DNA of 6,208 nt. It comes from an uncultured Aeromonadales bacterium (GTDB lineage Bacteria > Pseudomonadota > Gammaproteobacteria > Enterobacterales > Succinivibrionaceae). The notes beneath the pieces are model-generated. The model was not told where the DNA came from. It worked only from the letters and a program-made list of their open reading frames with translations, and did no database searches. Below, one piece after another: positions 1 through 5,855 of the stretch (within the stretch, counting starts at the first letter, position 1; every line of letters begins with the position of its first letter). Both the position numbers and the translations under genes were made by a program. The DNA is taken from the NCBI GenBank assembly GCA_902796095.1, contig CADBNP010000314.1:1-6208 (forward strand), written 5' to 3'.

Positions 1-136
1 CAATGGATATCAAAGTCTCATCCTGTTTGCGAAAATAGACAAAAACGGAAGTTACTTTATCACCAAGGCAAGACACAATTGTGCCGCTTTCACCAGGCCT
101 GCATAAATCTGCACCGGAACAATCATCAGATTTCAT
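1..136 (-). CDS. Partial CDS, N-terminus of a FeoA-like protein (runs off left edge)
   Basis: The minus-strand frame is open from an ATG at 134-136 to the left edge, giving 45 codons plus one base. Residues 10-26 (D-L-C-R-P-G-E-S-G-T-I-V-S-C-L-G-D) resemble the start of the FeoA domain, a small SH3-like cytoplasmic protein that assists the FeoB ferrous-iron transporter and is usually 75-85 residues long. The next 18 residues align without gaps to the FeoA pattern (hydrophobic, F at the fifth place, T then I-S-I at the end), but the usual Gly and Pro-Gly of the turn are absent. That makes this a divergent copy or a chance likeness. There is no clear Shine-Dalgarno sequence before the ATG; an in-frame TTG nine or ten codons upstream is an alternative start. 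It points the same way as the large effector candidate but is separated from it by a long gap, so a separate transcript is likely. A feoB gene beyond the edge would confirm the call. Confidence 0.42.
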   Translation of the reverse strand, partial: MKSDDCSGADLCRPGESGTIVSCLGDKVTSVFVYFRKQDETLISI

Positions 137-513
137 GATTCTGATGCCAGGACAATCAGGCAATCACAGAAAAGTACCTGTGCAAAAAGCCAAAATCAGC
201 AGCACTTTTAATTTCAGAAAAATCTCAGAATTCAGTTCAGAAATTTCTGCTGAGAACACTGTAAAAGTCACGACCTGAATTCAGGAGAAGTTTACGATCA
301 CTTTTTTGCTTATTTGCCTCAAGATATCACTGTTCAGAAGGATCTGCTCTGAAAAAGCTGCAGCCGTGAATCAGCAAAAAAAGCCGGGTGTTATGCCAAA
401 AATGCCTGATGTTCAGTCTGAACAGAGGTTCAGGTCCAAAAGAATGAAAACAGCACACCTGATACCACACGGAGAGACATATGCAGGTTTCGACATCATC
501 CGGTGCTTTCAGC
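137..513. other. Intergenic region without a supported gene; several short palindromes
   Basis: I see no convincing gene in these 377 bases. Short open frames exist on both strands, but their translations are rich in Cys, Phe, His and Ser, lack ribosome binding sites and resemble nothing known to me. Three perfect short inverted repeats are present: CAGAAATTTCTG at 238-249, CCTGAATTCAGG at 274-285, and TGTTCAG-T-CTGAACA at 410-424. A weaker TTCAGA...TCTGAA pair lies at about 332-352. None is followed by a T-run on the minus strand, so none is a standard intrinsic terminator for the large gene. They could be operators for the gene at the left edge, or chance. An A7 run at 376-382 (a U7 run in minus-strand RNA) has no good stem before it. 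Confidence 0.5.
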
Positions 514-693
514 CTAATCCGCCTCAATCATATATCCTCTGTCAGTTTCCTTACTGATCCTGTCAAAGTCCAGATCAAATACTCTTTCCACAGTTCTGTC
601 AACAACACCGGTTCTGCTGCTTTCACCGATTTCTGAATCAGAATAATCAAAATCCAGGGCGGTACCTGCCCCTGTCAGAGTTTCACATTGCAT
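514..693 (-). CDS. Small 59-residue ORF, in frame just after the large effector candidate
   Basis: An ATG at 691-693 opens 59 codons ending in TAG at 514-516. The product is acidic and polar (an L-D-F-D-Y-S-D-S-E segment near residues 13-21 and D-L-D-F-D at 40-44). It has no signal peptide or membrane helix, and I recognise no family. It starts nine bases after the stop of the 1195-residue gene and lies in exactly the same frame; the intervening codons are TGA TTT TGA AGT. There is no Shine-Dalgarno sequence, so independent initiation would depend on coupling to the gene upstream. Three explanations are open: a small downstream gene, a C-terminal piece of the effector cut off by stop codons, or a chance open frame. 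Codon choice (GAT, CTG, GGT, AGA) looks like that of its neighbours, which slightly favours a coding past. Confidence 0.33.
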   Translation of the reverse strand: MQCETLTGAGTALDFDYSDSEIGESSRTGVVDRTVERVFDLDFDRISKETDRGYMIEAD

Positions 694-702
694 ACTTCAA
701 AA

Positions 703-3700
703 TCATGCATGATCCCGCTGAACCTGCGGGACAACCTCATTCATGCTTAAAAGCACCTCGTTACCTATTCTGGCTTTTGAGGAACCGGATCTGAACTGAG
801 TTCCTGCTGAATTGACTTCGGAAACATAGTCTAGAACTGCCTTTTCCAGATTGTCGGTAACGATACGCAGCTCAGCCACGGCCGGCGCATTATTTTTCTC
901 ATTTGCATCAGCGGTAATTTTGGTCAGATTCTCCATAAGCATTCTGATGCCGCCGTTACTCTTGCCGCCTACATTGGCTGCCAGCTGCTGGGCATACTCA
1001 GGGAACCCCCTGGACTTCAGCTGCCTCTGCGCATTTTCCATGGCAGTCCTGACAGTTGCAGGGAAATTCTCCTTGCGGTTTCCCTCTCCCGCACCCTGTC
1101 TGGTGATTGAAGTCACCAGAGACAGGCCATGCAGTAATGATTCAGATTTATCGTTGGAACGTTCCTTGCGGACCTGCATCCCGGAGCAGCGCGATTTCTC
1201 CACCTCATCGTCACTAATAGTGCTGTTGTAGATGCCGTGAGTCTCACATTTCAGATACAGTCTCCGGGGCTCATTTCCCGAAGCAGGAATTGTAAAATAA
1301 TGGAAGGTTCTCATGCCGCCCATCAGACCGCCCATGCTGCGCGGAATATCAATTCCCCGCGGCATGTTGAGATGTCCGTCCACCTGCTGATGATGGTAAG
1401 CTTTGGCATGGGTGGATGTGCGCAGATAAACTTCCTTGCATCTGTCCAGCCAGTGGTATATGCCGCCATCAGGATCCTCCACCGAGAACGCGCCGCGTTC
1501 GTTGTATTCCCCCTTTTCCACCGTGGCCGCATGAAATGCCAGGGTGACGCAGGCGGCATTGCGGAGACTCGTTTCATAACGATGTCCCTGACCTAAACGG
1601 ATCGCCTTCAGAATTTCCTGTCCTCTGCCGATTCGGGCAGCAATAATATTTTTAAGCTCTTCTATGCTCTTCGGCCGGTCTGCAGGCGGGGTATCCATAA
1701 TCATGTCAGCATAATGTTGTTTACGGAACCGGTAATTCCTGCCGTTAACCGTCACGTCAAGATTATCAGGAATATTAAAGTTCAGAGCGTTATTCTGACT
1801 GTTGACATTCTCCCTGGCTCTGCTCTGTTCCGTTCTGGCTGCTGCCGCTTCACGATTGAAGGTTTTACCCTCCTCAAGACCGGTGCCGCCGGTGACTCGG
1901 GCCTGAAATTCAGCAGGATGGGTAATTTTAGTAACATTTCTTTCAGAAAATACATCCATCATCCTGGAAGCGTCGGACTTTGGTATGGTAAGACGGGCAC
2001 ATCCTTCTGCGTCAATTTCCAGAAAAGCACCGGCGGCATTTGCCAGCATATTCAGATTGCTGCGACTCTGCTCAGATAGAGGAACGTCACAGTGATAGAC
2101 AATATTGTCCCCATCTACGTGAGCCCTCCACGGAACTCTGGTTTCCTGATTAACCGCAAGATGATCCAGCGGAGTTTCGCCATGAGGACTTATCCAGGTG
2201 GTTTGGGATGTCAGTTTCTCAAGGTTTTCAATAGTTTCAATTGCCTTTTCCTGAATCTCGGGACCATTTACAGCGAGGTCATCATATAGTCTGAGCTGAT
2301 TTTCAGAAACATTGAGAACCTTATCCAGATTGTCATTGAATTCCTTGTACTTCACATTAATCTCGTTGATGATCTCTTTGCGAAGAGCCTTTTCCTCAGG
2401 CTTGATTCCTTTTTCCTCCGGATCAAACGCCCTGCGGTAATCCTCAAAAAGCCGTTCTGCACTGCCGCTCCTTTTCATTTCCCGAAGATCCAGAACTCCG
2501 CTGAATTTCGCGAATCTGGTATCGTCGTCGAATACAGAAAAGTTTTTGAATCGGGGCTTGGTTGAAGCTCCGTAGGTATCCTTGAATGACAGGTTGTCAT
2601 CCAGTTCAAGATGCCTGCCGTTGCCTTCCAGGGAATGTCCCGGATCAATGGCAAAGAATTTTCCGTCAGCAAATCCCTTGTTCTGTCCTCGGGAGCCTAT
2701 TCCGTCCCTGTCGGCGCTGACAAGAAAGAAAGCCTTGTATTTGCCGATCTTTTCCGCTTTTTCGCCTTTAGGAGGCACTACCTGACCGTCTTTCAGAAAT
2801 CCCTTTTCCAGATCCTGGTAGCCCTGTGCAAATTTGGCTTCAAGCATAATCTTTGGATGGCCGTCAGAATACTGTCCTCTGACAATCCGCAGCTCCTGGG
2901 TCGGAACGCCTGAAAGCCGTGACAGATCATTTGCAAGAGCCTCTGTAACAGCTCCGACAGAAGATTTGTTGGCAGTGGTTGCAGTCTGCAGACGATAAAG
3001 CTGTCCGAAACGGCGGTTGGTAATAATGCGTTCCGGACGCATGAATTTTCCAGCGGAAGCCGCACTCTTGTTAAAAACCTTGACTTTTTCATTGTAGTCA
3101 AGCTTGACAATGTGCCTGTCAGCAAAGTGTTTAAACATCGGTGATTTTTCATAATCCGGATCTTTCGGCCCTACTGAGAGAACCGCATCCCTGATCTGCA
3201 CAAAAAGATCCTTCTTTATGTGATCCATGGGAACGCACTGCCACTGTTCAGGATTGGCATCGGGATACTTCTGACAGAAGGCCCTGTAAAGTTTGCTTTC
3301 CGGATTTTTCATCTCGCGCTCAATCATAAACTCGGCAACGGCCGAAATGCAGGCCGGATGAGCCCTGCCGAACTTCATGATCTGCTCTTTAAGAGGCAGA
3401 TCCCGGCATTCCGCGGCGATGCTTGGATGCTTTTCCTTGAGTTTTTCCAGAATTTCGCGGTTCTCGGATGACTCGAAATCCTGCATCAGTCCCCTGGTAT
3501 CATCCCGTGACCAGTCGTTTGTATATATAAATCCAGGTTCAACGCCGTTTGTTTTCAGTTTGACCAGAAGAGTCGGATTATTAGCAGATCGATTAATGCG
3601 CTGTCCGACACCGAGAGACCCGCGATTAATCCGATCCTCAACTGACGTGGCATTGCGATCAAAGACAACCTTGAGATTTTTAAGTCCAACAGCCTCACGA

Positions 3701-4290
3701 TCACCTGCTGCGGACTCTACAGATTTACGGGCACCTAAACTGTTTATATCAACACTCTTCTTGCCTGAAAGCGAGTTGTCGTGAGATTCCTTTACTCCTG
3801 CTATGGATTTACTGATGATTTTCTGGGCGATGGCGCCGATGTCTGCGGTGTTCTTAATCCTGGAACCCAGGTTCCTGTAGCCGTCAACCTTCTTTTTAAC
3901 TTCGAGACGAACTTCTCTCTGAACGTCATCTGAAAGCTCCATCATTTTTGGATCTATATCCATCTGACGGTTTATTTCGCTTTTAAGACGGTTCTCCTTG
4001 ATCGTGTCAAGACTGGACAGTGTATTCCTGATATCACAAACTCTCAGGGATTTATGAAGCTGACTTCTGGCTCCGAGAACGGTATCAAAGGCGTGCTCTC
4101 CAAAAACCCCGTATTTTCTTGAAAGGGCATCCCGAAAAGCCTGCATTGTCTGATCATTTTTCTGCCGTGTATCAGAGAAAAAAAGGTTTCCAAGTTTTGC
4201 CTTGTCACCCTGCTCATTGACAACAACATCACGAAACCCGACAGTCCATGAATTCGCAATTCCTTCAAATCTGTTTATAATATCTGTCAT
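703..4290 (-). CDS. Large multidomain T3SS effector candidate with a PI3/4-kinase/HipA-like region
   Basis: This 1195-residue soluble protein has no signal peptide or transmembrane segment, and I do not recognise it as a named protein. The start is the first ATG after an in-frame TGA; it has only a weak AGGG ribosome binding site, so coupling to the chaperone gene 33 nt upstream is plausible. Residues 1-100 would hold the export signal and chaperone-binding segment. Residues 100-165 are charged and helical; 165-240 are linker-like, with R-I-N-R at 220-223 and again at 231-234. Residues 415-600 look like an atypical kinase: E450-A-L-A-N-D-L-S-R-L-S-G-V, a hinge-like segment near 480-495, D527-R-D with Q536-N537-K-G, then I548-D549-P-G. 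Residues 610-695 are charged helices. Residues 725-800 look like a small alpha/beta module, followed by a low-complexity linker at about 803-835. Residues 840-1060 form a second folded region with C914, H946-W947, Y965-H-H, H973 and a strand-rich L-Y-L-K-C-E segment at 1011-1016. The rest is helical. Being an effector is inferred from the adjacent CesT-like gene; kinase activity is inferred from motifs. Confidence 0.85.
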   Translation of the reverse strand: MTDIINRFEGIANSWTVGFRDVVVNEQGDKAKLGNLFFSDTRQKNDQTMQAFRDALSRKYGVFGEHAFDTVLGARSQLHKSLRVCDIRNTLSSLDTIKENRLKSEINRQMDIDPKMMELSDDVQREVRLEVKKKVDGYRNLGSRIKNTADIGAIAQKIISKSIAGVKESHDNSLSGKKSVDINSLGARKSVESAAGDREAVGLKNLKVVFDRNATSVEDRINRGSLGVGQRINRSANNPTLLVKLKTNGVEPGFIYTNDWSRDDTRGLMQDFESSENREILEKLKEKHPSIAAECRDLPLKEQIMKFGRAHPACISAVAEFMIEREMKNPESKLYRAFCQKYPDANPEQWQCVPMDHIKKDLFVQIRDAVLSVGPKDPDYEKSPMFKHFADRHIVKLDYNEKVKVFNKSAASAGKFMRPERIITNRRFGQLYRLQTATTANKSSVGAVTEALANDLSRLSGVPTQELRIVRGQYSDGHPKIMLEAKFAQGYQDLEKGFLKDGQVVPPKGEKAEKIGKYKAFFLVSADRDGIGSRGQNKGFADGKFFAIDPGHSLEGNGRHLELDDNLSFKDTYGASTKPRFKNFSVFDDDTRFAKFSGVLDLREMKRSGSAERLFEDYRRAFDPEEKGIKPEEKALRKEIINEINVKYKEFNDNLDKVLNVSENQLRLYDDLAVNGPEIQEKAIETIENLEKLTSQTTWISPHGETPLDHLAVNQETRVPWRAHVDGDNIVYHCDVPLSEQSRSNLNMLANAAGAFLEIDAEGCARLTIPKSDASRMMDVFSERNVTKITHPAEFQARVTGGTGLEEGKTFNREAAAARTEQSRARENVNSQNNALNFNIPDNLDVTVNGRNYRFRKQHYADMIMDTPPADRPKSIEELKNIIAARIGRGQEILKAIRLGQGHRYETSLRNAACVTLAFHAATVEKGEYNERGAFSVEDPDGGIYHWLDRCKEVYLRTSTHAKAYHHQQVDGHLNMPRGIDIPRSMGGLMGGMRTFHYFTIPASGNEPRRLYLKCETHGIYNSTISDDEVEKSRCSGMQVRKERSNDKSESLLHGLSLVTSITRQGAGEGNRKENFPATVRTAMENAQRQLKSRGFPEYAQQLAANVGGKSNGGIRMLMENLTKITADANEKNNAPAVAELRIVTDNLEKAVLDYVSEVNSAGTQFRSGSSKARIGNEVLLSMNEVVPQVQRDHA

Positions 4291-4323
4291 ATCTCAGCCC
4301 TGTTCCACGTAACTTTATATATT

Positions 4324-4797
4324 CTAAGGATGGATTATCCCAATTTGATGCTCATCTACAGTGTCGAAACCATCTGGCTCCTGAGTGAGCAGATCATTGA
4401 TTCTTCCACTCCACAGGCCGCAGAGCTGAAGAATATTTTCTAGAGATGCAACGAATTCTTCAGAATTCTTCTCTATTTCATCCCCGTTGAATAAATAACT
4501 GTAAACCACCACATTGCTTACTTCTTCTATGCTGAAATACCCTCCGGCAGTCTCCTTTCCAAAGAGATTTCCAGTCAGAAGTTCCTGATACACCTTTTTC
4601 GGAGCATCTTCAGGAAGCTGAAATACCTCGACAAAACAGAGAACGGACTGATTATGCTCTACAAACTGCAGATTTACGTTAAAGGCATCATCAATGCGAA
4701 CTGAAATTAGACCGTTTTCATCAGGAGTTAAAGCTTCAATGCCGGTATCCTTCCTTAGTTCTGAAATAAAATTCCTGTAATCATCTAGAGTCTTCAT
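4324..4797 (-). CDS. CesT-like type III secretion chaperone (class I), partner of the large effector candidate
   Basis: The product has 157 residues, within the usual 120-170 of class I T3SS chaperones, and is acidic, as they are. The pattern fits the CesT/SycE alpha-beta fold: an N-terminal helix (D5-Y-R-N-F-I-S-E-L), strands at about 30-60, a helix leading into L73-L-T-G-N-L-F-G-K, then the turn and strand G85-G-Y-F-S-I. This N-L-F-G...T-x-G-G-x-F-S core is the best family signature. A strand (V96-V-V-Y-S-Y) and the C-terminal helix (about 113-132, with F115, L119, I122 and W129) follow. These proteins dimerise in the cytoplasm, bind the N-terminal segment of one or a few effectors and deliver them to the T3SS ATPase. 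The start has a strong site, AAGGA with 7 nt to the ATG. The effector candidate begins 33 nt after the stop, so the two genes very likely form one transcript. The residues after about 135 are polar and probably disordered. Confidence 0.8.
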   Translation of the reverse strand: MKTLDDYRNFISELRKDTGIEALTPDENGLISVRIDDAFNVNLQFVEHNQSVLCFVEVFQLPEDAPKKVYQELLTGNLFGKETAGGYFSIEEVSNVVVYSYLFNGDEIEKNSEEFVASLENILQLCGLWSGRINDLLTQEPDGFDTVDEHQIGIIHP

Positions 4798-4984
4798 ACT
4801 ATGTTCCTTCCAAGAAAAATGTCCGAACTGGCTGCAGCATCAAAAGAACCGGGACGATCAGTTCAAGAATTTCATGCTGAAAGATGTGGCTCATGCAGAG
4901 ACAACGTCTGATACGCTGTAAAAGTTACATCTTTTTCACCAAATAACCATTGCTCCTAACCTAACATACAGTGAAACTGCAGGA

Positions 4985-5000
4985 AGTGACTGAAATCACG
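4985..5000. promoter_or_regulatory. CRP-like operator (GTGA-N6-TCAC)
   Basis: The bases AGTGACTGAAATCACG contain the exact CRP core GTGA-N6-TCAC; only the outer T and A of TGTGA-N6-TCACA differ. The centre (4992.5) is 81.5 bp before the predicted transcription start at 5074, close to where class I CRP sites act. It could also influence the divergent minus-strand pair. The match is short and the host's CRP is not seen, so this remains a candidate. Confidence 0.33.
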
Positions 5001-5037
5001 GAACCATGATAACCTGACTGTTATGTTGAAAAAAGTA

Positions 5038-5067
5038 TTGACTATCTCCTCACCTCATCCATATAGT
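5038..5067 (+). promoter_or_regulatory. Sigma70-like promoter for the plus-strand chaperone-effector pair
   Basis: TTGACT at 5038-5043 and TATAGT at 5062-5067 each match the consensus at five of six positions and are 18 bp apart. The predicted start of transcription is near 5074. That leaves an unusually long leader of about 245 nt before the chaperone ATG at 5320; no better promoter is visible closer to the gene. Confidence 0.5.
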
Positions 5068-5093
5068 TATCAGATGAATGGCGATCTGGCTTG

Positions 5094-5125
5094 CCGTACC
5101 ATCCGTTTCAGCAGCGGTACGGATG
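5094..5125 (+). repeat. Two overlapping, mutually exclusive hairpins in the predicted leader
   Basis: CCGTACC (5094-5100) pairs perfectly with GGTACGG (5116-5122). CATCCGT (5100-5106) pairs perfectly with ACGGATG (5119-5125). The stems share bases on both sides, so only one can form at a time. No U-run follows, so this is not an intrinsic terminator. It may be a structural switch in the leader or simply an imperfect inverted repeat. Confidence 0.45.
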
Positions 5126-5319
5126 AATGCATCACTCATCAAGACACCATGAACAGCCAACAGTTTGTGTAACCTTTCAGTGTTTTCTTCGTTTATCTTC
5201 TTGAACATTCGAAGTTTTCTTCTTTCATTATCGAAAGTGCAGAATATGAAAGAGAACCGCGAAAACAGCAAAGCTGAAAGAAAAATCGTATTTATCAGCA
5301 GTTTTGTAAGGAAAGTCAG

Positions 5320-5799
5320 ATGAGTCTGGATAATGCAAAAAAATTAATGATAGGAGTTGCCGAAACTCTGGGATGCAAAGGTGACGTTCTTGGTGATGAC
5401 GGCATGTGCACCGTTACTCTGGAGAAGAGCTGGATGCCCCCGGTTCATATCTGCTATATCGATTCGGATAATTCCATGCTGTTTTTCTCAGAAATCGGAA
5501 TTCTCACTTCCGAAAGAGAAACCGAAATTTTAAAGGAGCTCATGCACCGGCATTATCTCTTTGCAGATTCTAACGGAGCCTGTGCTTCTCTTTCCGGTGA
5601 CAACAACATGATTACCGTGCAGTTAAAGTTTTCATTAAGCGAACTCACTGCAAACGATCTGCTCGGCCTGCTGAACGATTTCGCGGGAGAGGCCGCAAAG
5701 GTAAAAATTCTTGTATACGGTAAAGGAGAAAACGGGAATGATGAAAGCAGCAATACGGACATTTCACTGATTTCCTCTGACAAACTGCTGGAAATCTGA
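5320..5799 (+). CDS. CesT-like type III secretion chaperone, partner of the downstream gene
   Basis: The product has 159 residues, is acidic, and has no signal peptide or membrane segment. The order of elements fits a class I T3SS chaperone: helix 1 (A6-K-K-L-M-I-G-V-A-E-T-L-G), strands at about 29-60 (C30-T-V-T-L, V42-H-I-C-Y-I, M53-L-F-F-S-E-I-G), a helix (E66-T-E-I-L-K-E-L-M-H-R-H), the loop and strand corresponding to N-x-x-x...G-G-x-x-S in CesT (F81-A-D-S-N-G-A-C-A-S-L), strand M97-I-T-V-Q-L-K-F, and the C-terminal helix (L107 to about 128). The last 25 residues are polar. It is clearly different from the minus-strand chaperone, so each probably serves its own effector. The start has AAGGA at 5308-5312, 7 nt before the ATG. 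The next gene begins 56 nt after the stop, with no terminator between, which suggests one transcript. The family is inferred from pattern and context only. Confidence 0.72.
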   Translation: MSLDNAKKLMIGVAETLGCKGDVLGDDGMCTVTLEKSWMPPVHICYIDSDNSMLFFSEIGILTSERETEILKELMHRHYLFADSNGACASLSGDNNMITVQLKFSLSELTANDLLGLLNDFAGEAAKVKILVYGKGENGNDESSNTDISLISSDKLLEI

Positions 5800-5843
5800 T
5801 TCTTATGTATTCCTGCATGAAATAATTATCCCAGATAAACAAC

Positions 5844-5848
5844 AAGGA
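5844..5848 (+). promoter_or_regulatory. Ribosome binding site that fixes a TTG start
   Basis: AAGGA lies 7 nt before TTG at 5856, the same spacing as for both chaperone genes. The ten bases AAGGAACATA here recur exactly before the minus-strand chaperone (complement of 4800-4809). In-frame TAA at 5823-5825 excludes a start further upstream, and no ATG or GTG lies between. The next ATG (6000) has its purine run only 1-2 nt away, so TTG is the best start. Confidence 0.65.
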
Positions 5849-5855
5849 ACATAAA

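Larger units (their letters stand above)
4798..5319. other. 522-bp divergent intergenic region between the two chaperone-effector pairs
   Basis: This region must carry the promoters of both divergent gene pairs. Towards the plus strand it holds a CRP-like palindrome (4986-4999), an ATAAC-N6-GTTAT inverted repeat (5009-5024) and a sigma70-like promoter (5038-5067). About 245 nt of leader would follow before the plus-strand chaperone start, including competing hairpins at 5094-5125. Towards the minus strand I found no hexamer pair with good spacing; TATGTT (complement of 4963-4968) could be a -10 but lacks a matching -35. The tandem CCTAA CCTAA at 4955-4964 is noted only as a repeat. Two short open frames lie here, a 52-codon one on the minus strand (ATG at 5206-5208, stop at 5050-5052) and a 32-codon one on the plus strand (5074-5172). 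Neither has a convincing ribosome binding site. Confidence 0.6.

Noticed and set aside
365..424. Intrinsic terminator for the minus-strand pair near the A7 run at 376-382
   Set aside because: The bases that would precede the U-run on the minus strand do not form a GC-rich stem; the TGTTCAG/CTGAACA palindrome is about 28 bp away from it.
81..557. Plus-strand open frames at 81-278 and 306-557 and a minus-strand frame at 327-527
   Set aside because: No Shine-Dalgarno sequence, atypical amino acid composition, and overlap with better candidates on the minus strand (the FeoA-like start and the 59-codon frame).
694..705. TGA recoding (as Trp or another residue) to join the large gene to the 59-codon frame
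   Set aside because: The genes here use TGG for Trp and TGA as a normal stop (for example 5797-5799), and two TGA codons would both have to be read through.
851..3784. Plus-strand open frames of 65-135 codons opposite the large gene (for example 1237-1596, 1714-2079, 3377-3784)
   Set aside because: They are shadows of the 1195-codon minus-strand gene. They have no ribosome binding sites, and their translations are rich in Cys, Ser, Arg and Phe with no recognisable family.
259..4928. A near-identical 13-mer, CTGTAAAAGTCAC at 259-271 and CTGTAAAAGTTAC at 4916-4928, each about 120 bp upstream of a minus-strand start
   Set aside because: Attractive as a shared control element, but one mismatch in 13 bases is expected several times by chance in a window of this size, and the flanks do not align.
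5009..5024. ATAAC-N6-GTTAT inverted repeat just upstream of the plus-strand promoter as an operator
   Set aside because: Only five base pairs and AT-rich; too common by chance to call without conservation data.
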